From the NCBI GenBank assembly GCA_037349105.1, contig JAYJMM010000119.1:6025001-6089000 (forward strand): a stretch of DNA of 64,000 nucleotides. The letters run 5' to 3'. Below the pieces are notes generated by a model, which searched no databases, had not been told where the DNA came from, and saw only the letters and a list, made by a program, of their open reading frames with translations. This stretch comes from Limnomonas spitsbergensis. Lineage: Eukaryota > Chlorophyta > Chlorophyceae > Chlamydomonadales. Shown one piece after another: positions 23,282 to 36,496 of the stretch. Position 1 is the stretch's first letter, and each line of letters starts with the position of its first letter. Position numbers and translations under genes: made by a program.

Positions 23282-26200
23282 GCCCAGAGGTGTGACATTA
23301 TTAACATGATGATGAAATGCAGGCATGCAGCTGCTAGCCACTCGCTCTCCCATGCTCCTGCATGGTGGTAGAGGATTGCAATATCTTATGCCCCTAAAAC
23401 CATGCCTAGCCATGCCTCAAGGGGTGCCCCACGCCATCTAAATGCTTGCGGCCCAGGCTATTAGTTTTTGACAAATGAAGAGCGGCAACATGAGGAATGC
23501 CAAGCAAAGTAGAGAGGCGCCTCTAGCTGTTGCGCCACCAAGGTGCGTTTACGGCACCATCTGCCTACACCCGTCCTGTTAACAGCTATATGTGCAGCGC
23601 ATGCTGTCGAATACAGAGATGTGGTGTGGGCCACCGGCCGCAGTACTGCCTAAACAGCAATGTGCGGTCCAACCTGCTTCAGCACGTGTAAAACAGCGGG
23701 GCTGCCAGCGTCCACCGCCAGCTGGCGGGTAATGAGATGCAGATTTAGCCATTACAACGAGACTGGTGGCAACACGTGCTCTGGCACCGGCAGCACAGCA
23801 AGACAGCCCACTCGTGGCAGCCATGGCGCCAACATGCAGCTCACAGTCAGGCAGAGCACGCACCGGAAGGTGCGACTGGAGCAGTCAGTAACTGAGTGCA
23901 GTTGAGGACCTGGCATGGGGAGTGGCTGTCCTTACACTGTCCCAAGCAAGGACTCACCCACAGCCGCTACCTATCACGGAGGTGCGAGTGGACGACGCTT
24001 ACGTGCAGGCGCAAATGGACTCGTCTGAGTGGGGGGACCCCAGGGACCCCGCTATCAAACACATGTCTGTGGCAACCTGCCGCAATTAGTTTCAGCCTAC
24101 GGTGTGTGCTAGGAGCCACACCAGGAAGAAAGAGGGCGTACGCTCATGTGCGCACAGACTTCAAGTGCAACTCAGCGCCAGCGCGGCTGGCACTACAAGA
24201 CGGTTTAGCGGCCAGTGAGACACGCAGCTGTTAACCGTTGTTGAGCAGGGAAAGACGGCGAGCATGTGGAAGAAGAGCTGAGGCACATGCTTGTATGCAT
24301 TACCCCACTGTCCATGAGAGACTACGGGAGAGGGGTTGGCAAGGCCCCCGGACAGAGCCTCAGACTTTCACCAGTTATCAAGGGGCAGGCATATGTGGAA
24401 TGCCCTAACTTGCGAAAGAGGCAGCCCATTTATTGAGGGCTAGACTCTTGAGGAGCTGAGGCAGACCTTCCTCTCCTCTTTGGCCCTTCCCACCCCCCAT
24501 GGTTTCCACCTTCTGTCTATATTTCCATCATCGCCTTCCAGACAGTTGGGGCCTCCCGCGGCCTAGCCTTCCGCGCATGTCCAAGAGGTGTTTTGTCAAT
24601 TCGTCATAAACGTCCGACAGCTCTAAACAGTATGTTGTATACCTAGTTCTGCAATATGTTATACGAGCCGTGGCCAAGATAGGGCTTCATTCAAGCCCCG
24701 CCTCTGGGAACATGTGACAGCCATAGTACAATGCCACGCAAGCGACAGCTCATTACCATTGATTGACAGTATTAAAATGTGCTCTCAGCCATTGCCAGAA
24801 TATGGGTTCGTTTGGGTGATATGGTCGTTTTTGTTCTTAGCTCGTCATGCCCATCTGGCCCTCTGGTGCAGCAAGCCTTGCAGATCAGACAGCCGGCAGA
24901 GGGCAGGTCGAAGATTGATTTCCATAATGAATGGCAATGGCTGACCAGCTGAGGAAGTCGGGCACGGAATAAAATAAGTACTGGCTTTCCCTCCCCGGAT
25001 CTGCCCCAAGGGGCATATGATGGCCATATCCTAGCAAGAAAGTGCCAGCTACGGTACTCAGTTTTTACCAGAGGGTCTGTTTCATCTGATTTGTGAGAGG
25101 ACGTTAAAGCCCTTGCCAGGCCATGGGCTCGTTATTCTGTGCATTTATTCGAGCATTTCTTTGCCTTTTCTCACTCAGCATTCGAAGAAGAAGGCTCACA
25201 TAGAAAGCAATTTGATCAACATCGTGCTGGCCTCTGGTACTCGCTGTTGCTGGTTTCTGAGCAAAGAGAGAACCCAACCAAACCCCTAGATAGTGCTGTG
25301 CAGTTTTGTGAAGTTTTTAAAGTCCAGCAGAGCATCACATTTGGTGCATGGGACATCGGCCCGTAAACTGGAACATGCTCTGGATACGCTATGACAGCGA
25401 TCGAAAACCAGTGACCCCCCTGGGCCAGCAAACAACACACAGCCACAAGATAGTGGCGTGGGAATGAACCCTTTAGTGCAGAAGATAAGCCCCGGCCATA
25501 AAACATGACGTGGGTGAAAAACACTTTGATTGAGCGCCGCCTAGGAAAATATGAGGGAGACGGAATATGAAGCAGAGTTACGAAATGATTATGTCTTTTC
25601 ATCATATACTGAAAGATAGAAAAACTGATGTTCTTCCAGAAAACAGATGCAGAAACCTCTGCATTTAGCTTGCCCCCTACTCCATTTGTGTAACATTTTA
25701 GGGCCGCATCCTTGTCCGATAGAAAATTATAGAAAATAAGGTTAAATTGAAAACGAAGGTCGGTATAAAACGGGAAGAAAATCATGTGAAGCTCATCCTC
25801 CCATAGTGCAGAGGATAAGCCTCGGTCATAAAACATGACGTGGGTGAAAAAGAGTTTGGTTGGACACCGCTTAGGGAAATTTAGAGGGGAAACAAGTATG
25901 TGTGAGTGAAATGTGAAAAAGTCGGTAAGGAACTGTGTGATGCTTCAGTGAAAGTGGAGTGCTGAGTTGCTGTCCCTAGCCTAACCGACCAGCATGTTGT
26001 TTCATTAAGGGCAAAAGGCTCACAGTGTGGACATCAATAATGAGAACATCAGCATCCAATCTTGAAGGCTGGTAGCACCCTCTGGTTTAACTTGCCCAGG
26101 ACGCGGTGGGGGTGTCCCTTAGAGTTCACAATGACTGGGAAAACGTGGCAGATCAATGCACATGCTACCATCGGCCCCCAGTAGCGCCAGCCCTTGGTAG

Positions 26201-26829
26201 TTACCTCTTCCCAGATAATGTCTATCCCTCAAGCATCTGCTTTCCCATCGGCTGTAAGTGGGTGGCTGTGCGTGGAGGATGGGGACTGCATGTGCGCTGG
26301 GGCTTTGCCTGTGGGCGGGGCACTGTGCATACGGGTTTGGGAGTCTGCAAATGCGGTTGGGGGCTGTCCACACAGACGCACTGCATCAATTTGTGACAAG
26401 AGTACAGGGCATGTCTGTCTTGCCCTCGTCAGAAAAAAACTATCAGCGAAGCATTAGTCTAGCAGCATCCCCTGGCAGCATCACACAAAACATAGATTGA
26501 AGAGTCGGTCGCAGGAAGGGTGAGGCAGATGCTGTTAGAACCTTTTCGCACACCTCTCAAAGAGTGTTGCAGCCGAGATGACTAGATGTAGCCGCCATCT
26601 CTCCTGCTATCGCCATGTGGATCACCAGCAACGTTTTGCGGAGAGAAGTTCCCGCTACGCCTGGCCATGCTTTCCCTTGGGCTCGTTTGAGGCTCTCTCT
26701 CTCTTTGATAGCTGGCATCTGGACCTCGTTGCAAGCTCGGGGCCCTTGAATGAACAGCATTGTGGACTGGCATCCTAGAGTACAGCAAGAACAGAGGGCA
26801 CACCAATGCTAGTCAGTTCTGGACGTAGA
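23117..26829. repeat. Block X, copy 3
   Basis: A-X-B context as for X1, but with the empty site in place of the hAT element (around 24346-24353). Confidence 0.93.
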
Positions 26830-26917
26830 TGCATGCAACAGTAACAAAAATAACAATCAAAATGTATTTCCAAGCTCAGTGCGATACCTAGGAGACAATA
26901 ACACTCAGTTCCCACAC

Positions 26918-28136
26918 TCACGAGTGGCTTCCTCGCAGGTGACCTCTCTTTGAGCCATAGCTAGGAAGAGGTATGCCACCAAATTCGTCCTCGTCGCCCT
27001 CAGGTTGCCCCGTCATATGAGAGCCTGGACCTTGGGAGCCCCTGTAAATCGGATTGTCCCCCATCTGTGCGGCAGGATTTATGGATCAGGTTAGGAGAAC
27101 TGGCGAGGGCTTCTGTAGCCACATATATTTTCAGAGGTCTCACCTGTTTCTCAATTTGCGGACAGGTCCCATCCACATTCTGGAAGCCCAGCATCTGCCT
27201 TGGCGGCCCCAAGCACATCATGATCAGAGCAGTGACCAAGGCAGCCACCACGGGCACGGTCCTCACGATGGACGCATCGAGGCTGCGCACAACAAGGACC
27301 CATGCAGGGATCTGAATACGCAGTCAGATCAGTCGCAGCACATACATGCTCACCTTGATGTTCCTGTCCCACTGTTGAATAAGCACATGGAGATCGGGCT
27401 GATGAACACAGCGATGAGCAAGAAAGCCGTCATGGAAATGAGGGCATGGACGTAATCTCTGACCTGCAGAGAGACAGGCAATCATATAAATGCCAGGAGA
27501 CACTAATGTTGTCATTTTCAGATTTTATGGCTTATTTTTTAGAAGCCGGGGATAAGTGTGTCCATGTGGGGAAAGTGTGGGCGAGAGTTTCGAAAGTCCT
27601 CCAAGAAACCAGGAGAAATATAAAATTGAGTGTAAGATGCATGGGGTAGTCCGCATTTACCTTGAGATAGTAACGCTCATAGACACGGTCCTTGTCAAAA
27701 TCTGTGGGGAGTGAGAAACACAGGGGGCCGTACAATGGCATGAGCAGGACGACGTAACTCTGCTCGTTTGAGGCTGTGTATGTGTCGGTGAAGGACGCAG
27801 CAATGACCAGAAGACAGAAGAGCACTAGTATAGCGATGATCAGAGACCTGGTGGAAGATAAAGATATAGGCACTCGTCAGCGGCATCGCCATGCACATAA
27901 GATTAAGCAAAGAATTTGCATGGTCTTATCCAAGATAAAGATTTTTGTCTTGGGTACAACTGGCCATGTGCCTGCGTGAGATCACGGGCATGATTCACAT
28001 GCATTTGTTCCTGGCCTACGCACTTGCTCTGATGGTTGCAAGAGATGTCATTGTTTATGATGACGTTGCTCAAGATCCAAAAAGACGTGAGGCTGCACGT
28101 CGGGAAGTAGAACGCAACTCTCGTGACAGCGTCCAT
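26918..28136 (-). CDS. DMP: DUF679/DMP-family membrane protein, copy 2
   Basis: Unit 2 copy. Exons are 28136-28024, 27847-27661, 27463-27354, 27282-27144 and 27064-26918. I found no difference from copy 1 in the coding exons, so it should encode the same 231-residue four-helix protein. Its upstream GC-rich repeat and downstream block X match copy 1, so any local control elements were duplicated with it. Confidence 0.85.
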
Positions 28137-29049
28137 GGCAAGCTTGCAGACGGATTGTACTACGACTACTTGGTTGCCGAATTTGTGTCAGATGGAACTT
28201 TCAAGTCCAGTTCTGTGACTCCCAGAGAAGTCAGCCGAAGCTTATCCTGGGGAAAACAGAGATCAAGTTTGTGGCTGTGCGTTTTGGTGGGGCACTGTTT
28301 GTAGGGGAGGTTCGCTGTTCGTGCAGGCAGGGGCGGTGCACGCAGGCTATGCGCTGTCCATACGGCCAGGTGACAGTGAAAAGTGGCAGGGGGCTGTGCA
28401 TGTAGGCAGGCGGCTGTGCTTACAGTCAGTGCACATGCGGGCGGGGCGCTGTGCAAGTGTGCATGCAGGTGGTCCGCATGCGGGTGGGGGGCGTTGCATG
28501 CGAGCGAGGTAGTGTGCATGCAGGCGGGTGGCTACGCAAGCACGAGGAAGCTGTTAATGCATGCAGGATGCTTCACACAAGGATGGGATGCTGGTAGGCA
28601 GGCTGGACGCTGTGCAGGTGCGTCAGCACTGGACATGAAAATGTTGTGAATGCTCTCTTGCGAGAATAAGGTTTAGGAGAGCGTAATACAAGTACCAGTA
28701 CCTGAAGCTTTAGCAGGTCGAGCTTCAGGTAGGGTTGCAGCCGCGATTATTTCACCCTCGCCTGAAACAATCCCGACTCCACGGAAACCCTTGAGACGCT
28801 TGGTGTGATTGGAAAATCAGTTGATATATAGCATGTAGAGTAGGAGAGTAATGGCATACGCTTATTTTTAAAGCTGGAGGACTCAAGCAAATATGACATG
28901 ACATCACTTCCTCTTGAATGTTCGAAATGACGTCATTTGACCGACACGTTAAAGAGTGGGATTAGGAGAATTTCGATTTCTGACAGAATGTCTGAGGACG
29001 CGGGCGCTGTAAATCCAGCACTCGGTCGAACGCCACGTAACGTGGATCA

Positions 29050-29876
29050 ACCGACGACTCAGGAGCTTGTTATATGCGAATGATCTCTCCCGGCAGCGGC
29101 GCCTGCTGGAATCATCAGTTTATCAGCTCCAGGTCAACGTCAGCAGGGCAGAGATCTTGGAGTTAGGCAGCTCCGTAGCAGCGCAGCGCCGGCATCCAGC
29201 CCATATCTCCGTGTATGGCCCAGATAGGATAGTGCTGAAGCGTGTCCAGGAATTCAAATTCTTGGGCATCATTCAGCATGAGAGCGGCAACATGAAGAAG
29301 GCCATGCATGGAAGAGAGGCCGCATCTGGCTGCCGCGCTGTAGCGTCTCTGCCGCATGGCTGCCAAGGTGCGCCTGTGGCATCATCTGCCTACACGCAGC
29401 CAGCCAGCGGCTACCTACGCAGCGCTTGTAGCCAACTACGCTGATGTGGTGTGGGCCACTGGTCACCTTAAACCGCGGCCATATCTCCAGAGCAAGATGC
29501 AGTCCAGCTTCCTCTAGCACCTGCGCCAGGCAGCGGGGCTACCTGCATCCGCCATTAGTTGGGGAGTCATGAAGGAGTTACAGATCCAACTGTTACAGCG
29601 AGGTTGGTGTTTTAACGTGCTCCGCTTCTACAATGCAGCGGTAGCACCATCAACACAGCAAGACAGCCCTTTCATGGCGGCAGCCATGGCGGCCGGTATG
29701 CATCTAGCGCTAAGACAGAGCATCGGAGGGCAAAACTGGTGCAGTGAACTGCTAGGTGCCTTGGAGGAGCTGGAGCTGGGAGACACCGCCCCAAAACTGC
29801 GTCAGACAGCGGCTGACCTACAGCCTATACCCACTTTTTTTAGTAGGGCCCAGAGGTGTAACGTCATGAACAGGTA
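29050..29876 (+). pseudogene. LINE reverse-transcriptase fragment, unit 2 copy
   Basis: Copy of the remnant at 9940-10766, with the same frameshift and stop codons. Confidence 0.75.
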
Positions 29877-30713
29877 GGGGATGGAAGTTGATCATGCGGA
29901 CCTCTTTCCCTCTTGTTTGAAGAGATGGTAAACAAATGAGCTCCAAGAGATCAATAGCTGGGCTGTCCATTACTGGCTTGGCGGATATTTGTCGTACCAC
30001 TGTCTCTTTGTTCATTCGGAATGCCAGTCTAATTTGTGCAGGTGCACATGTGCACAAGTTAGACATGACAGGTGGGATGGTGCTGGCAGAGAGGAACACA
30101 GCAATGGGTCTTCACCAAATCTGGCGCGGCTGGGGGTTGTGTAAGCCTCATATGGCCTGCCATGTCACACATGGTCTGCCATGCAAGAGGTGACCAGTAG
30201 CTAAAAGTAACTGAGAGTAACTCTAGTGCTATCACAGCACCAGACAGACCTGTGAACGACCGGCTGTCGCTTCATCTGTTGCCGGAAGTCCAACATACCT
30301 AGTTCACACAACTACGTACCAACTACACGCATACTCCTCGCTGCTTTCTGAGTTCAGGCTCAGACGCAAGACGGTTTCATATCCGTTAGTGGCTATATTC
30401 TTTCAACCTCGCAGCGCTCTGTGTTCTACGATTTATCGAGACTTCAAGATCGCACCGACTTCGTGACTGAGCTAGTACGCCACCAACTAATACGTGCGGT
30501 GCACCCGCACATCGTAACAATTCACCCTGTCCACTGGACATACTCTGGGTAAGAACTTGGTTCTGTTTCTGCAGGGCTGTCTCTTGGGTTAGGAGCTGTT
30601 GAGGGTCCGCAAGGTTCAAGACTCGGTGGAGTCAAAATGGAAGAAGAAAGAGGAACTACGCCCCCCAGGGGAGAGCGGGTTAAGGGAACCGCGCAGCTCG
30701 GTGCTGAATAACA

Positions 30714-33700
30714 GGGTCAAACAGTCATGGGAGTGTTGCATGCATGTGTTTCTCTGTGTGGATCCTGCTGTTCTGAGCCTTGAAAATGGGGGGAAATCTT
30801 GGACCGTAATGCCCTACCGTACTGTCCCTTTTGTCCGTACCGTGTTCCCGTACCAGGTTTCCGTACCGGGTTACCCTGGCCCAGAGGTGTGACATTATTA
30901 ACATGATGATGAAATGCAGGCATGCAGCTGCTAGCCACTCGCTCTCCCATGCTCCTGCATGGTGGTAGAGGATTGCAATATCTTATGCCCCTAAAACCAT
31001 GCCTAGCCATGCCTCAAGGGGTGCCCCACGCCATCTAAATGCTTGCGGCCCAGGCTATTAGTTTTTGACAAATGAAGAGCGGCAACATGAGGAATGCCAA
31101 GCAAAGTAGAGAGGCGCCTCTAGCTGTTGCGCCACCAAGGTGCGTTTACGGCACCATCTGCCTACACCCGTCCTGTTAACAGCTATATGTGCAGCGCATG
31201 CTGTCGAATACAGAGATGTGGTGTGGGCCACCGGCCGCAGTACTGCCTAAACAGCAATGTGCGGTCCAACCTGCTTCAGCACGTGTAAAACAGCGGGGCT
31301 GCCAGCGTCCACCGCCAGCTGGCGGGTAATGAGATGCAGATTTAGCCATTACAACGAGACTGGTGGCAACACGTGCTCTGGCACCGGCAGCACAGCAAGA
31401 CAGCCCACTCGTGGCAGCCATGGCGCCAACATGCAGCTCACAGTCAGGCAGAGCACGCACCGGAAGGTGCGACTGGAGCAGTCAGTAACTGAGTGCAGTT
31501 GAGGACCTGGCATGGGGAGTGGCTGTCCTTACACTGTCCCAAGCAAGGACTCACCCACAGCCGCTACCTATCACGGAGGTGCGAGTGGACGACGCTTACG
31601 TGCAGGCGCAAATGGACTCGTCTGAGTGGGGGGACCCCAGGGACCCCGCTATCAAACACATGTCTGTGGCAACCTGCCGCAATTAGTTTCAGCCTACGGT
31701 GTGTGCTAGGAGCCACACCAGGAAGAAAGAGGGCGTACGCTCATGTGCGCACAGACTTCAAGTGCAACTCAGCGCCAGCGCGGCTGGCACTACAAGACGG
31801 TTTAGCGGCCAGTGAGACACGCAGCTGTTAACCGTTGTTGAGCAGGGAAAGACGGCGAGCATGTGGAAGAAGAGCTGAGGCACATGCTTGTATGCATTAC
31901 CCCACTGTCCATGAGAGACTACGGGAGAGGGGTTGGCAAGGCCCCCGGACAGAGCCTCAGACTTTCACCAGTTATCAAGGGGCAGGCATATGTGGAATGC
32001 CCTAACTTGCGAAAGAGGCAGCCCATTTATTGAGGGCTAGACTCTTGAGGAGCTGAGGCAGACCTTCCTCTCCTCTTTGGCCCTTCCCACCCCCCATGGT
32101 TTCCACCTTCTGTCTATATTTCCATCATCGCCTTCCAGACAGTTGGGGCCTCCCGCGGCCTAGCCTTCCGCGCATGTCCAAGAGGTGTTTTGTCAATTCG
32201 TCATAAACGTCCGACAGCTCTAAACAGTATGTTATATACCTAGTTCTGCAATATGTTATACGAGCCGTGGCCAAGATAGGGCTTCATTCAAGCCCCGCCT
32301 CTGGGAACATGTGACAGCCATAGTACAATGCCACGCAAGCGACAGCTCATTACCATTGATTGACAGTATTAAAATGTGCTCTCAGCCATTGCCAGAATAT
32401 GGGTTCGTTTGGGTGATATGGTCGTTTTTGTTCTTAGCTCGTCATGCCCATCTGGCCCTCTGGTGCAGCAAGCCTTGCAGATCAGACAGCCGGCAGAGGG
32501 CAGGTCGAAGATTGATTTCCATAATGAATGGCAATGGCTGACCAGCTGAGGAAGTCGGGCACGGAATAAAATAAGTACTGGCTTTCCCTCCCCGGATCTG
32601 CCCCAAGGGGCATATGATGGCCATATCCTAGCAAGAAAGTGCCAGCTACGGTACTCAGTTTTTACCAGAGGGTCTGTTTCATCTGATTTGTGAGAGGACG
32701 TTAAAGCCCTTGCCAGGCCATGGGCTCGTTATTCTGTGCATTTATTCGAGCATTTCTTTGCCTTTTCTCACTCAGCATTCGAAGAAGAAGGCTCACATAG
32801 AAAGCAATTTGATCAACATCGTGCTGGCCTCTGGTACTCGCTGTTGCTGGTTTCTGAGCAAAGAGAGAACCCAACCAAACCCCTAGATAGTGCTGTGCAG
32901 TTTTGTGAAGTTTTTAAAGTCCAGCAGAGCATCACATTTGGTGCATGGGACATCGGCCCGTAAACTGGAACATGCTCTGGATACGCTATGACAGCGATCG
33001 AAAACCAGTGACCCCCCTGGGCCAGCAAACAACACACAGCCACAAGATAGTGGCGTGGGAATGAACCCTTTAGTGCAGAAGATAAGCCCCGGCCATAAAA
33101 CATGACGTGGGTGAAAAACACTTTGATTGAGCGCCGCCTAGGAAAATATGAGGGAGACGGAATATGAAGCAGAGTTACGAAATGATTATGTCTTTTCATC
33201 ATATACTGAAAGATAGAAAAACTGATGTTCTTCCAGAAAACAGATGCAGAAACCTCTGCATTTAGCTTGCCCCCTACTCCATTTGTGTAACATTTTAGGG
33301 CCGCATCCTTGTCCGATAGAAAATTATAGAAAATAAGGTTAAATTGAAAACGAAGGTCGGTATAAAACGGGAAGAAAATCATGTGAAGCTCATCCTCCCA
33401 TAGTGCAGAGGATAAGCCTCGGTCATAAAACATGACGTGGGTGAAAAAGAGTTTGGTTGGACACCGCTTAGGGAAATTTAGAGGGGAAACAAGTATGTGT
33501 GAGTGAAATGTGAAAAAGTCGGTAAGGAACTGTGTGATGCTTCAGTGAAAGTGGAGTGCTGAGTTGCTGTCCCTAGCCTAACCGACCAGCATGTTGTTTC
33601 ATTAAGGGCAAAAGGCTCACAGTGTGGACATCAATAATGAGAACATCAGCATCCAATCTTGAAGGCTGGTAGCACCCTCTGGTTTAACTTGCCCAGGACG

Positions 33701-34426
33701 CGGTGGGGGTGTCCCTTAGAGTTCACAATGACTGGGAAAACGTGGCAGATCAATGCACATGCTACCATCGGCCCCCAGTAGCGCCAGCCCTTGGTAGTTA
33801 CCTCTTCCCAGATAATGTCTATCCCTCAAGCATCTGCTTTCCCATCGGCTGTAAGTGGGTGGCTGTGCGTGGAGGATGGGGACTGCATGTGCGCTGGGGC
33901 TTTGCCTGTGGGCGGGGCACTGTGCATACGGGTTTGGGAGTCTGCAAATGCGGTTGGGGGCTGTCCACACAGACGCACTGCATCAATTTGTGACAAGAGT
34001 ACAGGGCATGTCTGTCTTGCCCTCGTCAGAAAAAAACTATCAGCGAAGCATTAGTCCAGCAGCATCCCCTGGCAGCATCACACAAAACATAGATTGAAGA
34101 GTCGGTCGCAGGAAGGGTGAGGCAGATGCTGTTAGAACCTTTTCGCACACCTCTCAAAGAGTGTTGCAGCCGAGATGACTAGATGTAGCCGCCATCTCTC
34201 CTGCTATCGCCATGTGGATCACCAGCAACGTTTTGCGGAGAGAAGTTCCCGCTACGCCTGGCCATGCTTTCCCTTGGGCTCGTTTGAGGCTCTCTCTCTC
34301 TTTGATAGCTGGCATCTGGACCTCGTTGCAAGCTCGGGGCCCTTGAATGAACAGCATTGTGGACTGGCATCCTAGAGTACAGCAAGAACAGAGGGCACAC
34401 CAATGCTAGTCAGTTCTGGACGTAGA
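30714..34426. repeat. Block X, copy 4 (between B and C)
   Basis: Same context and same variant bases as X2, with the empty hAT site. It is the unit 2 counterpart of X2. Confidence 0.93.
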
Positions 34427-34466
34427 AACATTGGCCATCCCCAACTGAGTGTCTGTGACCACCCAC

Positions 34467-36496
34467 CAGCGCTGATTCGATGTGGAAGGTGTACATGTCG
34501 GCACCGGCCTTCGCAAAGTCCTGTTGCAGGTCCAAGAGCGGAGGGGCAGCCGACAGGGAGGGGTTAGGGTTGTCGGGGAAGGATGTAGGGTTTATAATTA
34601 AGGGCATGGCGCTCAGAGCATGGTGCCTCCTAGTTCACACTTTCCGCATGTATGGTATTGTTTTCATTTCTTGATGTGATATATCATGTCAGGTGCTAGC
34701 CTTAGATTCCAGAACTAAGCATGTGCATTACATTTCATGCATCGAGCTCCCTGTGTTGGTCAGAAGAATACAAATAACTATGATGAGCAGGGTCTCCTCC
34801 AACACACGGCACACAACTGTCCCCACCGATCCGTCGAAAAACAGCTTGTTGACAGCGAGCCCTTGACCCTGAACCCATGAACCCAAGACCTTGCCTGGGA
34901 CATAGGGGCACAGTGCCTAATTGTGTATAACACTCATATTTTGCCTTCCAAACGCCATGCACACCACATGCCCAGATCTCATCAGGCCCGGATCTTACGT
35001 GTCTCTGAAGATCCATGCATACAAATCTGGCCCAGATCGCAGCAGGTCAGGATCCTACTTGCCTCATAAGATCCATACCCATAGATCTGGCTCGGATCGT
35101 AGCAGGTCAGGATCCTTCTTGCGACCTAAGAACTACACCCATTGATCTGGCTTCGATCGCATCAGATCTGGATCCTACTTGCCTCCTAAGATCTCTACCC
35201 ATGAATCAGGCCCACATGTTATCAGATCCGGATCCTACCAGCCTCCCATGAATCCGTGCTCATAGATCAGGCCCAGATCACATCAGATCCGGATCCTGCC
35301 TGCCTGCCTCCACAGATCCAAGCACATAGATCTGGCCCAGATCCCATCATAACTGTATTCTACCTGCACCCACTGCTTAGGGTTGGTGACCATGAGGTGG
35401 CAGTCGAAAAAAGCGTATGAGTGCTTCCTCAGACACCCAATGATGGGCGCGCCCATGGTCAGGTTGGGGACGAAGTTTCCATCCTGGCAGGTGGGTGGTA
35501 GGAGGAGCAGAGGGGTTGCAGGCATGCATGCACACTCTGGGGAAATAATAGATGTGGCAGTGCCTGGTTACACCCAGAGACCAGATTGAAACATCCACGC
35601 ATATTAGGTTATCTACTCCATTCCTTCACACTGCCTAGGGTTTAGGGGTTTCATAGGGTCAAGGGTTTCATAGGGTTAAGGGTTTCAGCCAAGGCGCTTG
35701 GCTGGATGCCTCAGCTGCATCATGTCAACATAACAGCTCTCCTCTCTCCTCATTTCAACAACACCACCTCGTCTCAACAGGACACTTCGCCTCAAGGAAG
35801 AAAGAAAGAAAGCTATGCCCCGTGGGTGGCGTGAGAGTTGAGGAAACAGCGCAGCCTGGGCCGGAGCCACATCCCCGCCGTTACCGTCCTCCTTTCAATA
35901 ATACCGCCCCTCTCCTCTTTTCTTCCAGTTTCATGGTAGCTTTCCTAGCGCTCAGGCTCAACGGGTGGCTTCCATAAATCCATGCCTCAGGGTTTCATGG
36001 CACATTATTCATTTATTTATTTATATTCTTCTAGTCCACACCACTGCCTGAATATTCCGATTAAGGCTACATACCAGCAGCAACAGCAACAGCCTTTCTT
36101 TTTCTTTCGTGATTCAGCTACGTATCAGCTATACTCCAGTCTATGGCCGATGACCCCAGATGTGGCCAGCCATGCTACTTGGGCCACCCACCACAGGATG
36201 GCCCAGGCTGGATCCCAATTGGACCCTGGGCAGCCGCGGGGCGGCAGCGGGGCGGCCCGGCCCGGCAAAGGTGGCCGCATAGCCAGGAAAAAGAGAAACA
36301 CTGAACAGCAATAGCAGCAACAGTAACAGCAACAGCAGCAACAGTAACTACAACAAAAAACAACAAAAACAACAGCAACAACAGCAACAATAAATACTAT
36401 CTCACCATAACATCCAAATGTAGCCAGTCTGCCCCGAGCTCCACCATGCGTTTGCTCTCCTCGGCTAGCCTCGCAAAATCAGAAGACAGCATGGAC
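34467..36496 (-). pseudogene. RPE: Ribulose-phosphate 3-epimerase, 3'-truncated fragment, copy 2
   Basis: Unit 2 copy with exons 36496-36406, 35483-35364 and 34520-34467. The exons look identical to copy 1 and are cut by the same X/C joint at 34426/34427. No third copy is in the window, because unit 3 ends after block B. A complete gene, if one exists, should lie to the left of the window where block C first begins. Confidence 0.87.
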